A DNA stretch of 64,000 nt from NCBI RefSeq assembly GCF_014635285.1, contig NZ_BMCR01000004.1, positions 186,001 through 250,000 of the forward strand, given 5' to 3'. Shown one piece after another: positions 48,725 to 57,874 of the stretch (its first letter is position 1; every line of letters starts with the position of its first letter). This DNA comes from Stappia taiwanensis. GTDB lineage: Bacteria; Pseudomonadota; Alphaproteobacteria; Rhizobiales; Stappiaceae. The notes beneath the pieces are model-generated. The model had not been told where the DNA came from, ran no database searches, and was given only the letters and a program-made list of their open reading frames with translations. The position numbers and the translations under genes are program-made.

Positions 48725-49271
48725 GGGCATCATCCTTGTCTGTGGAGCTCGGAAAGACCCGGGCCTGGGCAGCGCGGGCGGAGGTTTTTGCCTTGCCAAG
48801 AAGGCGCATCAAGGTGTCGATGTCGGTCTCGTCGAGACCGTCGAACATCTCGCCGATCCAGTCGCCGTGATCATGGGCCATCTCTTCGAACGCCGTCCGG
48901 CCCTTTTCCGTAAGATTGACCAGTGCCGAGCGCCGGTCGCCAGGGGCGGGACGCCGGTCAACCAGCCCGTCCTGCACCAGACGCTCGACAAGGCCGGTGA
49001 CATTGCCGGCCGAGACCATCATGCGGCGCGACAGATCGCCGAGGGTCATGCCCTCCGGCGCCTTTTCAAGCTGGGCCATCAGATCGAAGCGCGGCAGGGT
49101 CACATCGAACCGCGCCCGCAGGCGCGAACGGATCTCGCTCTCGATCAGCGTAGTGCAGGTCAGAAGGCGCAGCCACAGCCGCAACTCGGCGCGGTGATCC
49201 TCCCCGCCCTGCATCCGGGTTTCCGCATCGATCGTCATCGGGCCGGTATCCGGCATTGTCTCATTCATCAC
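48717..49271 (-). CDS. MarR-family transcriptional regulator
   Basis: A 184-residue winged-helix regulator of the MarR family: [25 protein letters not shown] is split across the recognition helix, followed by the wing [24 protein letters not shown]. Regulators of aromatic-CoA pathways in this family are usually repressors released by the CoA thioester. The likely operator is the 18-bp palindrome at 50130-50147 between the operon and the divergent monooxygenase gene. It starts five bases after the SDR stop, and a neighbouring ATG at 49268 is possible. Confidence 0.92.
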   Translation of the reverse strand: MMNETMPDTGPMTIDAETRMQGGEDHRAELRLWLRLLTCTTLIESEIRSRLRARFDVTLPRFDLMAQLEKAPEGMTLGDLSRRMMVSAGNVTGLVERLVQDGLVDRRPAPGDRRSALVNLTEKGRTAFEEMAHDHGDWIGEMFDGLDETDIDTLMRLLGKAKTSARAAQARVFPSSTDKDDAHG

Positions 49272-49275
49272 GACC

Positions 49276-50046
49276 TCACATCACTTCGCCGCCGGCAACG
49301 GCGATCGACTGGCCGGTGACCGCACCAGCGCCATCACCGGCGAGCCAGGCCACGCAATCGGCCACCTCGGCCGGATCGATCAACCGCTTCTGCGGATTGT
49401 CGCGCACCATCTCGGCAATGATCTCGGGCTCCTCGCGACCGGTCTTTTCCCGGATCCTGGCGATGCTCTCGCGCACCAGATCGGTGTCGGCGAAGCCGGG
49501 GCAGACCGCATTGACGGTGACGCCGGTCTCCGCCGTCTCCAGTGCCAGCGACCGGGTCAGACCGATGACCGCATGCTTGGCCGCCACATAGGCGGAGACA
49601 TAGCGATAGCCCTTCAGACCGGCGGTGGAGGCGATGTTGATGATCCGTCCGCCCTTCGCCGCGATCATGCCGGGCAACACCGCGTGACAGGCGGTGATGA
49701 CGCTTTCCAGATTGATCGACAGCATCCGCGCAAATTGCTCGGGCGGCGTCTTCAGGAACGGCGCGCTTTCCGCCGAGCCGGCGTTGTTGACCAGAACGGC
49801 GACACCGCCATGACGTTCCTCGGCCTCGCGAATCGCGGCGATCAATCCCGCCCGGTCGGTGACGTCGGCGGCGGCGAACCCAGCGGCGCCGATCTCCCGC
49901 GCCATGGTCTCCGCCCGCACCGCATTGCGGCCGAGGATGGTCACGGCGCCGCCCTCGGCCACCATCTTGCGGGCAATCGCCACGCCAATGCCGCGCGTGC
50001 CCCCGGTCACCAGAACATGCCGGCCGTCGAACGGACCCTTCGTCAC
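49276..50046 (-). CDS. Short-chain dehydrogenase/reductase (hydroxyacyl-CoA type)
   Basis: A 256-residue SDR with the cofactor loop [19 protein letters not shown] (in [13 protein letters not shown]), the catalytic serine in IINIASTAG and the YVAAK active-site pair, followed by [13 protein letters not shown]. The GTG at 50046 has an excellent AGGAGG seven bases upstream and gives the family length; the ATG at 50109 would add 21 unsupported residues. It heads the operon SDR-MarR-hydratase-dehydrogenase-ligase-RidA. It probably oxidises the 3-hydroxyacyl-CoA intermediate. Confidence 0.93.
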   Translation of the reverse strand: MTKGPFDGRHVLVTGGTRGIGVAIARKMVAEGGAVTILGRNAVRAETMAREIGAAGFAAADVTDRAGLIAAIREAEERHGGVAVLVNNAGSAESAPFLKTPPEQFARMLSINLESVITACHAVLPGMIAAKGGRIINIASTAGLKGYRYVSAYVAAKHAVIGLTRSLALETAETGVTVNAVCPGFADTDLVRESIARIREKTGREEPEIIAEMVRDNPQKRLIDPAEVADCVAWLAGDGAGAVTGQSIAVAGGEVM

Positions 50047-50129
50047 GTCGCACCTCCTCTTCGAGCCGGCCCTTTTCGCCGGATTTCCGCCAATCCAGGC
50101 CTTTGCCAAATCGGCATTGCATCCTCAAT

Positions 50130-50147
50130 TATTTTAAGCTTAAAATA
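50130..50147. promoter_or_regulatory. Perfect 18-bp palindrome, likely MarR operator
   Basis: TATTTTAAGCTTAAAATA is a complete palindrome in the 176-nt gap between the SDR-MarR operon and the divergent monooxygenase/reductase gene. Length and A/T-rich symmetry fit MarR-family operators. It lies 84 bases before the SDR start and 76 bases before the monooxygenase start, so one bound dimer could control both promoters. Confidence 0.72.
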
Positions 50148-50222
50148 TCTCTCGAATGGACGCAAGCCGTCGTTGCCCGAAACCGGGGAGGCGGGGCGGC
50201 AACAGGGAGAAGGGACAGGTCA

Positions 50223-52562
50223 ATGCGTATTGAAGTGATCGGAGGCGGACCCGCAGGTCTTTATTTCGCGATCCTGATGAAGAAGGCACGGCCGGAGGCC
50301 AGCATCACGGTCCATGAACGCAACCGTCCGGATGATACGTTCGGCTTCGGCGTCGTCTTCTCCGACCAGACGCTTGAGACTTTCGAGCAGTATGATGCGG
50401 AAAGCTATCGGGCGATCACCGAGAACTTCGCCTATTGGGACGACATTGCGATCCATTACAAGGATGCCTCGTTCCGGATCGGCGGCAACGGCTTCTGCGG
50501 CTGTTCCCGGCGCACCCTGTTGCTGCTGTTGCAGGAGCGGGCGCGGGAGCTGGGCGTGGAGATGCGGTTCGAGACCGACATCACCGACCTCACCCAATTC
50601 GAGGGCGCCGACCTGATCGTCGCCGCCGACGGCATCAACTCGGCGGTGCGCGAGGCGCACCGGGATCACTTCCAGCCGAGCGTCGACCTGCGCCCCAACA
50701 AGTTCACCTGGATGGGCTCGACCAAGCCGCTCGACGCCTTCACCTTCTACTTCAAGGAAACGCCAGCGGGCATCTTCATCGCTCATACCTACCAGTATGA
50801 GCCGGGCCGTTCGACCTGGGTGCTGGAGACCGATCCGGAAACCTTCGAGCGCTCCGGCCTCGGCGACATGAGCGAGCAGGAGGCCGCCACCTATCTGGAG
50901 GGCGTCTTCGCCGAGGAGCTGGACGGCCATCCGCTCCTGATCAACCGCTCCATGTGGCGCAACTTCCCGATGATCCGCAACGCCCGCAGCACCATGGGCA
51001 ATGTGGTACTCCTCGGCGATGCCAAATCGACCGCCCATTTCTCCATCGGCTCGGGCACCAAGCTGGCGATGGAGGACGCCATCGCCCTTTACGAAAGCGT
51101 GATGCGCACGGACGGCATCAGCGCCGCGCTGGCCGATTTCGAGGTCAGCCGCCGCGAGGACGTGGAAAAGACCCAGCACGCGGCGGATGTGTCGCTCGTC
51201 TGGTTCGAGCACGTCAAGCGCTACTGGCACATGGATCCGGTGACCTTCGCCTTCGGCGTGATGACCCGGTCCAAGGCCATCACCTATGACAATCTGGAGC
51301 TGCGCGCGCCGGAGTTCGTCGCCGAGGCCACCCGCACCTTCGCCCGCAAGCTGCGCGACAGCGGCTTCGACATCGACACGGAAAACCCGACCGTGCCGGC
51401 CTTCCAGCCCTTCACCCTGCGCGACATGACGCTGGCCAACCGCTTCGTCGTCTCGCCGATGTGCATGTATTCAGCCGTGGAGGGCGTGCCGCAGGACTTC
51501 CATTTCGTCCACTACGGCTCGCGCGCCATGGGCGGTGCCGGACTGGTCTTCACCGAGATGACCTGCGTCTCGCCGACCGCGCGCATCACCCCGGGCTGCA
51601 CCGGCCTTTGGAACGACGACCAGCAGGTCGCCTGGACCCGCCTCACCGACTTCGTGCACGGCCAGACCGAGGCGAAGATCTGCCTGCAGCTCGGCCATGC
51701 CGGGCGCAAGGGCGCCTCGAAGCTGATGTGGGAGGGCATGGACCGGCCGCTGCCGGAGGCCGAGGCCTGGCCGATCCTGGCCGCCTCCGCCCTGCCCTAC
51801 TACCCGGAAAGCCAGGTGCCGAAGGCGATGGACCGGGCCGACATGGACGCGGTCAAGGCGGATTTCGTCGCCAGCGTCGAGCGCGCCATCGCCTGCGGCT
51901 TCGACATGATCGAGCTGCATTGCGCCCATGGCTACCTGCTGGCCAGCTTCCTGTCGCCGGTCACCAACATCCGCGAGGATGAATACGGCGGCTCGCTGGA
52001 AAACCGGCTGCGCTTCCCGCTGGAGGTGTTCAAGGCGATGCGTGCCGTCTGGCCGGCGGACAAACCCATGTCGGTGCGCCTGTCGGCAACGGACTGGATC
52101 GAGGGCGGCCTGACCGGCGAGGACAGCGTGGCCATCGCCAAGGCGTTCTCCGAGGCCGGCGCGGACCTGATCGACGTCTCCACCGGCCAGACCAGCCCGG
52201 AGAGCTCGCCGGTCTATGGCCGCATGTTCCAGACCTCCTTCGCCGACCAGATCCGCAATGAGGCGGAAATCGCCACCATGGCGGTCGGGGCAATCACCAC
52301 GGCGGATCAGGCGAACACGATCCTGACCGCCGGTCGCGCCGACCTGATCGCGCTCGGCCGGCCGCATCTGGCCGACCCGGCCTTCACCCTGCGCGCCGCC
52401 GGCGAATACGGGGTGGGTGATGTCTTCGCGCCGAAGCAGTATCAGCCGGGCAAGTTCCAGCTTCTGCGCAATGGCGAAAGGGCCCGCGAGGAGCTGCGCG
52501 AGCTGAAGCTCAAGGCCAAGCCGAAGACCCATAACCCGGCCTTCCGCGAAGCGGCCGAGTAA
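50223..52562 (+). CDS. Fused 2-aminobenzoyl-CoA (salicylyl-CoA-like) monooxygenase/reductase
   Basis: A 779-residue fusion. Residues 1 to about 385 are a flavin monooxygenase: [33 protein letters not shown] and [20 protein letters not shown]. From about 395 it is an Old-Yellow-Enzyme reductase: [47 protein letters not shown] and [10 protein letters not shown]. This architecture is that of 2-aminobenzoyl-CoA monooxygenase/reductase, which hydroxylates and then reduces the ring of anthraniloyl-CoA; database names such as salicylyl-CoA 5-hydroxylase refer to the same fusion. The ATG at 50223 follows an AGGGAGAAGGGA stretch. It is divergent from the rest of the pathway. Confidence 0.93.
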   Translation: MRIEVIGGGPAGLYFAILMKKARPEASITVHERNRPDDTFGFGVVFSDQTLETFEQYDAESYRAITENFAYWDDIAIHYKDASFRIGGNGFCGCSRRTLLLLLQERARELGVEMRFETDITDLTQFEGADLIVAADGINSAVREAHRDHFQPSVDLRPNKFTWMGSTKPLDAFTFYFKETPAGIFIAHTYQYEPGRSTWVLETDPETFERSGLGDMSEQEAATYLEGVFAEELDGHPLLINRSMWRNFPMIRNARSTMGNVVLLGDAKSTAHFSIGSGTKLAMEDAIALYESVMRTDGISAALADFEVSRREDVEKTQHAADVSLVWFEHVKRYWHMDPVTFAFGVMTRSKAITYDNLELRAPEFVAEATRTFARKLRDSGFDIDTENPTVPAFQPFTLRDMTLANRFVVSPMCMYSAVEGVPQDFHFVHYGSRAMGGAGLVFTEMTCVSPTARITPGCTGLWNDDQQVAWTRLTDFVHGQTEAKICLQLGHAGRKGASKLMWEGMDRPLPEAEAWPILAASALPYYPESQVPKAMDRADMDAVKADFVASVERAIACGFDMIELHCAHGYLLASFLSPVTNIREDEYGGSLENRLRFPLEVFKAMRAVWPADKPMSVRLSATDWIEGGLTGEDSVAIAKAFSEAGADLIDVSTGQTSPESSPVYGRMFQTSFADQIRNEAEIATMAVGAITTADQANTILTAGRADLIALGRPHLADPAFTLRAAGEYGVGDVFAPKQYQPGKFQLLRNGERAREELRELKLKAKPKTHNPAFREAAE

Positions 52563-52583
52563 GCCCGCGACACACCGACCGCC

Positions 52584-52617
52584 CCCGGCTCTTCCAGACC
52601 TTGCGAAGAGCCGGGGC
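52584..52617 (+). terminator. 12-bp perfect hairpin after the monooxygenase/reductase gene
   Basis: CCCCGGCTCTTC (52584-52595) pairs exactly with GAAGAGCCGGGG (52606-52617), with a 10-base loop, starting 22 bases after the stop. A rho-independent role is plausible although no T-run follows. Confidence 0.65.
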
Positions 52618-52706
52618 GACATTGCCGGTTCAGGGACGATCTGTTCGGGCTTCACGCGTTCGGGGAGCTCTTGCCATCGCGTGGCAAAGCACCTACCTCC
52701 GAAATC

Positions 52707-54827
52707 ATGCTGAACAAGACCCCTCCCCCCGCCGCCTCTTCCCCCACCGCTGCTTCCCAAGCCCCGCGCGCCGAGAAGCGTCCCGTCACCCACGAGATCC
52801 ACGGGATCGCGCGGACGGACGACTATGCCTGGCTGCGCGCCGACAACTGGCAGGAGGTGATGCGCCAGCCGGAAACGCTGGACGCCGGCATCCGCGCCTA
52901 TCTGGAAGCGGAAAACGCCCATCTGGAAGCGGGCATGGCCGACACCGCCGGCCTGCAGGACACCCTGTTCGCCGAGATGAAGGGCCGGATCAAGGAGGAT
53001 GACAGCTCCGTTCCCGCCCCCGACGGCCCCTATGCCTATGGCATCCGCTATGTGACCGGCGGCCAGCACCCGAAGCTGGTGCGCTGCCCGCGCGAGGGCG
53101 GCGCGGAAACCGTCATGATCGACGGCGACAAGGAGGCCGAGGGCAAGGCCTATTTCCGTCTCGGCGGGGCGATGCATTCGCCCGATCATTCCCGGCTCGC
53201 CTGGGCCTATGACGACAAGGGTTCGGAGTACTACACCCTGCTGGTGCGCGACCTTGCCACCGGCGCGGATCTTGCCGACCGCATTCCCGACACCGGCGGC
53301 GGCGGTGTCTGGTCCGCCTGCGGCCGCTACCTGTTCTATGTGCGGCTCGATGACAATCACCGGCCCTCGAAGCTGTTCCGGCATGAGGTCGGCACCGATC
53401 CGGCCGGCGATGTGCTGGTCTATGAGGAGGCCGACCCGGGCTTCTTCATGGGCGTCGGCCAGACCCAGTCGGCCCGCTTCATCCTGATCGACAGCCACGA
53501 TCACGAAACCTCCGAGGTGCGGGTGATCGCGGCCGACGATCCGACCGCCGAACCCCGCCTGATCGCCCCGCGCGAAACGGCGGTGGAATATTCGGTGGAG
53601 GATGACGGCGAACGCTTCGTCATTCTCACCAACGCCGATGGCGCGGAGGATTTCCGCATCGTCACCGCGCCGGTGGGCGCGCCCGGCCGCGACAATTGGC
53701 AGGATCTGGTGCCGCACCGCGAAGGCCGGCTGATCCTCTCCGTCACCGTCTATGCCAAGCACATGGTGCGGCTGGAGCGGGAGGACGGGTTGCCGCGCAT
53801 CGTCGTGCGCCGGCTGGCGGACGGGCTGGAACATGCCATCGCCTTTGACGAGGAAGCCTATTCGCTCGGCCTGTCGGACGGATACGAGTTCAACACCAAC
53901 CGTATCCGCTTTTCCTATTCGTCGATGACGACGCCGAGCCAGGTGTTCGACTACGACATGGAAACCCGCGAACGGGTGCTGCGCAAGACGCAGGAAGTGC
54001 CCTCCGGCCACGACCCGGCGGACTATGTCACCCGGCGCCTGCAGGTGCCCGCCGAGGACGGCGAGACCGTTCCGGTCACCCTGCTTTACCGCGCCGATAC
54101 GCCGCTCGACGGCAGCGCCCCCTGCCTGCTCTACGGCTATGGCTCCTACGGCATCTCGATCCCGGCGAGCTTCAACACCAATTGCCTGTCGCTGGTCGAC
54201 CGGGGCTTCGTCTACGCCATCGCCCATATTCGTGGCGGCAAGGACAAGGGCTTCCGCTGGTACGCGGACGGACGCCGGCAGGCGAAGGCCAACACCTTCA
54301 CCGATTTCATCGCCGCCGCCCGCTACCTTGCGGCGGAACGCTTCACCTCGGCGGACCGGATCGTCGCGCAAGGGGGCTCCGCCGGCGGCATGCTGATGGG
54401 TGCGGTGGTCAACATGGCGCCGGACGCCTTCGGCGGCATCATCGCCGAGGTGCCCTTCGTCGATGTGCTCAACACCATGCTCGACGACACGCTGCCGCTG
54501 ACGCCGCCGGAATGGCCGGAGTGGGGCAACCCGATCGCCAGCGAGGCCGATTACCGGACAATCGCCGCCTATTCGCCCTATGACAACATTGCGGCAAGGG
54601 CCTATCCGCCAATCCTCGCGCTTGGCGGCCTGACCGACCCGCGCGTCACCTATTGGGAACCGGCGAAATGGGTGGCGCGGCTGCGCGAACGACGCACCAA
54701 CGACGCGCCGCTTTACCTGAAGACCAACATGGATGCCGGCCATGGCGGCGCCTCCGGCCGCTTCGACCGGCTGAAGGAGGTGGCGCTGGTCTATGCCTTC
54801 GCCCTGAAGGTAACCGGCAAGGCGTGA
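52707..54827 (+). CDS. ptrB: S9 prolyl-oligopeptidase family serine peptidase (oligopeptidase B-like)
   Basis: A 706-residue S9A peptidase with an N-terminal beta-propeller (about residues 60-420) and a C-terminal alpha/beta hydrolase domain. The nucleophile is in QGGSAGGMLMGA, the acid in LGGLTDPRVTYWEP, and the histidine in DAGHGGASGRF. The segment AHIRGGKDKGFRWYADGRR resembles oligopeptidase B, which cuts small peptides after basic residues. The ATG at 52707 is used; a TTG at 52671 with GGGGAG close upstream would add 12 residues. It appears unconnected to the catabolic operon. Confidence 0.93.
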   Translation: MLNKTPPPAASSPTAASQAPRAEKRPVTHEIHGIARTDDYAWLRADNWQEVMRQPETLDAGIRAYLEAENAHLEAGMADTAGLQDTLFAEMKGRIKEDDSSVPAPDGPYAYGIRYVTGGQHPKLVRCPREGGAETVMIDGDKEAEGKAYFRLGGAMHSPDHSRLAWAYDDKGSEYYTLLVRDLATGADLADRIPDTGGGGVWSACGRYLFYVRLDDNHRPSKLFRHEVGTDPAGDVLVYEEADPGFFMGVGQTQSARFILIDSHDHETSEVRVIAADDPTAEPRLIAPRETAVEYSVEDDGERFVILTNADGAEDFRIVTAPVGAPGRDNWQDLVPHREGRLILSVTVYAKHMVRLEREDGLPRIVVRRLADGLEHAIAFDEEAYSLGLSDGYEFNTNRIRFSYSSMTTPSQVFDYDMETRERVLRKTQEVPSGHDPADYVTRRLQVPAEDGETVPVTLLYRADTPLDGSAPCLLYGYGSYGISIPASFNTNCLSLVDRGFVYAIAHIRGGKDKGFRWYADGRRQAKANTFTDFIAAARYLAAERFTSADRIVAQGGSAGGMLMGAVVNMAPDAFGGIIAEVPFVDVLNTMLDDTLPLTPPEWPEWGNPIASEADYRTIAAYSPYDNIAARAYPPILALGGLTDPRVTYWEPAKWVARLRERRTNDAPLYLKTNMDAGHGGASGRFDRLKEVALVYAFALKVTGKA

Positions 54828-54854
54828 TACCCGGCGCGCCCTGATACCTGAACC

Positions 54855-54889
54855 AAATGCGGCGCGAGGGTCCCCCTCGCGCCGCATTT
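54855..54889. terminator. 16-bp perfect hairpin after the oligopeptidase gene
   Basis: AAATGCGGCGCGAGGG (54855-54870) pairs with CCCTCGCGCCGCATTT (54874-54889), with a 3-base loop and A/T-rich ends on both sides. It sits between convergent genes and is a strong bidirectional terminator candidate. Confidence 0.82.
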
Positions 54890-54984
54890 ACATTTCTAGG
54901 TAAGCCGGGATCTCCGGAAGACCCGTCCTGCTCCCTCACCCGGCCTTTTCCTGGTTCAGTCTGTCGGCCAATCCGCCTTGCCCG

Positions 54985-55194
54985 TCAATCCGCCTTGCAC
55001 GTGCGGATGCCGAACAGCGTGTAGGCCGGGCACCATTTCAGGAAGGCCGTCAGGAGCGGCATGACGCCGATCCAGCCAACCCACTTCCAGGTGATGTCCG
55101 CCGGACCGAACAGCGCGAAGGCGATCAGCGCCACGCCAACGATAATCCGCGCGATACGGTCAGCCGTGCCCACATTGGTGGTTACCAGTGCCAT
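54985..55194 (-). CDS. DUF2892 (YgaP-like) small membrane protein
   Basis: A 69-residue protein with a short N-terminus (MALVTTNVGTADRIARI) and two hydrophobic helices (IVGVALIAFALFGP and WVGWIGVMPLLTAFL), then CPAYTLFGIRTCKAD. This matches DUF2892 proteins, small inner-membrane proteins related to the membrane part of YgaP, with the conserved CPxYxLxGxxTC end. A GGGAG site lies nine bases before the ATG at 55194. It follows a Crp/Fnr regulator gene on the same strand, a pairing common in alphaproteobacteria. Function is unknown. Confidence 0.88.
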   Translation of the reverse strand: MALVTTNVGTADRIARIIVGVALIAFALFGPADITWKWVGWIGVMPLLTAFLKWCPAYTLFGIRTCKAD

Positions 55195-55253
55195 GTCATG
55201 TCTCCCAGCATCAGGCGCGCGGCCTGCCGGCCCCTCCGGCACCGCCCGCTTTG

Positions 55254-55308
55254 TTTCGATTTCACGAAATTAGCAGGCACGCCGGGCGACTGTCGGTGAC
55301 TAGGTCAC
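55254..55308. promoter_or_regulatory. Two palindromic candidate operator sites between crp/fnr-like and DUF2892 genes
   Basis: TTTCG-N6-CGAAA (55254-55269) and GTGAC-TAG-GTCAC (55296-55308) lie in the gap upstream of the DUF2892 gene, the second overlapping the stop of the regulator gene. Both have the dyad layout of regulator sites. Neither is a textbook FNR box (TTGAT-N4-ATCAA). Confidence 0.4.
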
Positions 55309-55988
55309 AGTTCCCCGGAGGATATCTCACCCAAGCGGCGTAACTCCTCCGGGCGCAGAACGGCAATGGTGCCGCGCCGGCGCTCGACGATGCCCTCGCG
55401 CGCCCAGCGGGCGATCTGGCGCGACACCACTTCCCGCGCGGTTCCCAGTTCCCCGGCCAGTTCGGCCTGAGTAGCGACGATATCCTTCCCGTCCCCGGAT
55501 TTCTCCAGCAGCAGGCGCGCCAGCCGGGCGTCGATCCGGTGGAACACGGCGTCCTCCATCCGTTTCAGGATCTCGCCAAGGCGCTGGCCGAAGCCATTGA
55601 AGACGAGGCGTCGGAATGCGGGCGATTCGTCGAGAAAACGGCTCACCGCGGGGGCCGGCAGCATGAAGGCACGGGTCGGCGCCTCGGTCTCGCCGGTCGC
55701 CGAATACAGATCCTCGCCCAAGAGGCAAGCAGTGGTCAGGACGCAGGTTTCGCCGCTCCCGACCCGGTAGAGCAGCATTTCCCGTCCGGTGTCGGCGGTG
55801 AACGAGACCCGCACCGAGCCGGAAAGCACCAGAAGCCAGCCCTGGCACGCCTCTCCAGGGGCGAACACCTGCTGCCCCTCCGGAAGCTCAATGACCCGCC
55901 CGGTTTGCCAGAGCCGGTTCGCCGTGCCCTCGTCCAGTCCCGTGCCCCCCAGGGCTTGTAGGCTGGCGGCATTGGTCGCATTGTTCAT
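55305..55988 (-). CDS. Crp/Fnr-family transcriptional regulator
   Basis: A 227-residue regulator with an N-terminal cyclic-nucleotide-like barrel (LPEGQQVFAPGEACQGWLLV, SGSVRVSFTADTGREMLLYR) and a C-terminal helix-turn-helix (ATQAELAGELGTAREVVSRQ followed by IARWAREGIVERRRGTIAV). The four N-terminal cysteines of FNR are absent, so an oxygen-sensing iron-sulfur cluster of that type is unlikely. The start at 55988 gives MNNATNAASLQALGG; longer frames have no support. It probably controls the adjacent DUF2892 gene and perhaps itself. Confidence 0.9.
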   Translation of the reverse strand: MNNATNAASLQALGGTGLDEGTANRLWQTGRVIELPEGQQVFAPGEACQGWLLVLSGSVRVSFTADTGREMLLYRVGSGETCVLTTACLLGEDLYSATGETEAPTRAFMLPAPAVSRFLDESPAFRRLVFNGFGQRLGEILKRMEDAVFHRIDARLARLLLEKSGDGKDIVATQAELAGELGTAREVVSRQIARWAREGIVERRRGTIAVLRPEELRRLGEISSGEL

Positions 55989-56116
55989 TGAAGATACACT
56001 CGTGCCGGTGTGACTGTCGTGCCAACGCCAAAAGCGTCGACAGGCCCTGTCAAAGGGCTTACACCGTCGCGGCTCCCCGTGCCACGGTGGAGCGCCCATC
56101 CGCCCAGAGGAGCCTC

Positions 56117-56476
56117 ATGTCCAGACCGCTGACAGCCACCGTTCTCGCCGCCAGCCTCACGCTCGCCGCCTGCAGCCCGACCAGCACCACCACCGGCAGC
56201 GTGGTGGGCGATATCCTGTTCGCGCCGACCTATGACGAGGCCTATGTGCCGCAGACCTATGGCACGCGCTATGACTGCCGCGCGATGGCCGCGCAATACG
56301 GTGCCGACAACATCTGGCGCGGTCTGGTTGGCGGGCGCAAGAAGGTCGATTTCAAGACCCGCCCCTATTCGCGGGAAGGCTGTTTCCGGACCGAGGCGGA
56401 ATGCCGTGCATTCGTGACCTACATTTCCGGCTTCCTGCTACAAACCTTCACCCGCGAGTGCCGCAAGGGCTACTGA
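56117..56476 (+). CDS. Small putative lipoprotein
   Basis: A 119-residue protein with a lipoprotein signal: LAAC lipobox with the acylated cysteine at residue 19 (MSRPLTATVLAASLTLAAC). The mature part contains four further cysteines (TRYDCRAMAAQYG, REGCFRTEAECRAF, FTRECRKGY) that could form disulfides. It does not resemble any family I can name with confidence. GAGGAG precedes the ATG. It is divergent from the Crp/Fnr gene and ends at a strong terminator shared with sodB. Confidence 0.82.
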   Translation: MSRPLTATVLAASLTLAACSPTSTTTGSVVGDILFAPTYDEAYVPQTYGTRYDCRAMAAQYGADNIWRGLVGGRKKVDFKTRPYSREGCFRTEAECRAFVTYISGFLLQTFTRECRKGY

Positions 56477-56504
56477 GCGCCGGGGAACACCTCTCCGGGA
56501 CACA

Positions 56505-56535
56505 CAAAAAAGGCGGCCACCGGGGCCGCCTTTTT
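56505..56535. terminator. Bidirectional intrinsic terminator
   Basis: An A-run is followed by AGGCGGCC (56511-56518), loop ACCGG, GGCCGCCT (56524-56531) and a T-run. It works for the lipoprotein gene on the plus strand and for sodB on the minus strand. Confidence 0.93.
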
Positions 56536-56550
56536 CCGTATCCGGGGCCT

Positions 56551-57150
56551 TTAAGAGGCTGCCTGGAACAGCTCGTCCACATAGTCCCAGTTGACCATGT
56601 TGTCGACGAAGGCTTCCAGGTACTTCGGCCGGGCGTTGCGGTAGTCGATGTAGTAGGAATGCTCCCACACGTCGACACCGAGCAGCGGCGTTGCGCCATG
56701 CACCAGCGGGTTCTCGCCGTTCGGCGTCTTCATCACGACCAGCTTGCCATCCTTCATGGCGAGCCAGGCCCAGCCGGAACCGAACTGGGTGGTGCCGGCG
56801 GCGATGAAATCGGCGCGGAACTTGTCGAAACCGCCGAGATCGCTGTCGATCTTCGCGGCCAGCGCGCCCGGCAGCGAGGACCCGCCACCATTCGGCTTCA
56901 TCCACTTCCAGAAATGAATGTGGTTGTAGTGCTGGCCCGCGTTGTTGAAGAGGCCGGCGTTCTTGCCGTAGCTCTCCTTGACGATCTCCTCCAGCGACTT
57001 GCCTTCCAGGCCAGAGTCCTTCAGCAGGTTGTTGCCATTGGTGACATAGGCCTGATGGTGCTTGTCGTGGTGATACTCCAGCGTCTCGGCCGACATATAG
57101 GGCCCCAGAGCATCATAGGCGTAGGGAAGGTCCGGGAGTTCAAATGCCAT
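56551..57150 (-). CDS. sodB: Iron/manganese superoxide dismutase
   Basis: A 199-residue Fe/Mn superoxide dismutase, which dismutates superoxide in the cytoplasm. Metal ligands are visible: the histidine of LEYHHDKHHQAYV, the histidine of NNAGQHYNHIHFWKWM, and Asp and His of GVDVWEHSYYIDYRN. GTTQFGSGWAWL is also conserved. Fe versus Mn preference cannot be decided reliably by eye. GGAGG lies eight bases before the ATG at 57150. Downstream is a strong bidirectional terminator. Confidence 0.95.
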   Translation of the reverse strand: MAFELPDLPYAYDALGPYMSAETLEYHHDKHHQAYVTNGNNLLKDSGLEGKSLEEIVKESYGKNAGLFNNAGQHYNHIHFWKWMKPNGGGSSLPGALAAKIDSDLGGFDKFRADFIAAGTTQFGSGWAWLAMKDGKLVVMKTPNGENPLVHGATPLLGVDVWEHSYYIDYRNARPKYLEAFVDNMVNWDYVDELFQAAS

Positions 57151-57412
57151 AAAGAGGTCCTCCGAATGGGGCGTGTCTCTTGCCGAAGCCACGAACCGTG
57201 TGCCGGTCCGGCTTCGCTCACGGAAGGCAACTTAGGCATGTCTCCCGCGCTCGGCAATGTCCGATCAGGAAAATCCCCGATGTGTGCGACATTTACCCAG
57301 CGCTAGCTGCGGAGACTTCCCCCGCGTTTGGCGCCAGCATGAAGACCGGCACCGCGCCGGGCACCGGTTCCCATGGTCAGATTGCCGCAGGTACGTGGGG
57401 GCCGGCCGGACC

Positions 57413-57820
57413 TCAGTAGGTCATCATTGGCGGCAGATCCTTGGCCTGCTCGACCCATTTCACCACGTTCTTCTCGCTGGGCACGAGGCGGACGAGTTTC
57501 TTCTCCTCGTTCACCTCCTTCATTTTCGCCGCGAGATTTTCCGCGTTGCGGTGCTTCAGTTCCTTGACCGTGTCGACGCCGGCCGCCTCCAGCAGCTCCG
57601 AATACTCCTCACCGACGCCGCTGATACGCATCAGATCGGCCATGTTGGCCCATTTCAGAATGCGCTTGTCGTCAATGCCGGTCTCCTCGGCCAACGCCTT
57701 GCGTCCCTTTGGGTCCTTGGCCCGCTCCAGATAGTCGTCGGTGGTCTTGATCCCCACCGCCGTCAGTTTTTCCGCATAGACCGGGCCAATGCCCTCGATT
57801 TCGATAATCGGATACGACAT
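57413..57820 (-). CDS. DUF4332 helix-hairpin-helix protein
   Basis: A 135-residue protein with two helix-hairpin-helix-like repeats: IIEIEGIGPVYAEKLTAVGI near the start and DLMRISGVGEEYSELLEAAG in the middle. This is the pattern of DUF4332 proteins, related to nucleic-acid-binding HhH motifs. The C-terminal part is Lys/Glu-rich (AKMKEVNEEKKLVRLVPS). A GGAGGG site precedes the ATG at 57820. Function is unknown; DNA or RNA binding is an inference. Confidence 0.86.
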   Translation of the reverse strand: MSYPIIEIEGIGPVYAEKLTAVGIKTTDDYLERAKDPKGRKALAEETGIDDKRILKWANMADLMRISGVGEEYSELLEAAGVDTVKELKHRNAENLAAKMKEVNEEKKLVRLVPSEKNVVKWVEQAKDLPPMMTY

Positions 57821-57841
57821 CAATTCCCTCCACCAATGAAG

Positions 57842-57860
57842 CCGGCCTCAACGCGGCCGG
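57842..57860 (-). terminator. Short GC-rich hairpin after the DUF2267 gene
   Basis: CCGGCC (57842-57847) pairs with GGCCGG (57855-57860) with a 7-base loop, 15 bases beyond the stop of the DUF2267 gene. It is a weak terminator candidate without a T-run. Confidence 0.4.
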
Positions 57861-57874
57861 GGTTGCAATGCCGG

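Noticed and set aside
51471-54887. An 1138-codon open frame on the minus strand
   Set aside because: It runs antisense across two well-supported genes (the monooxygenase/reductase and the oligopeptidase) and encodes low-complexity Arg/Gly/His-rich sequence.
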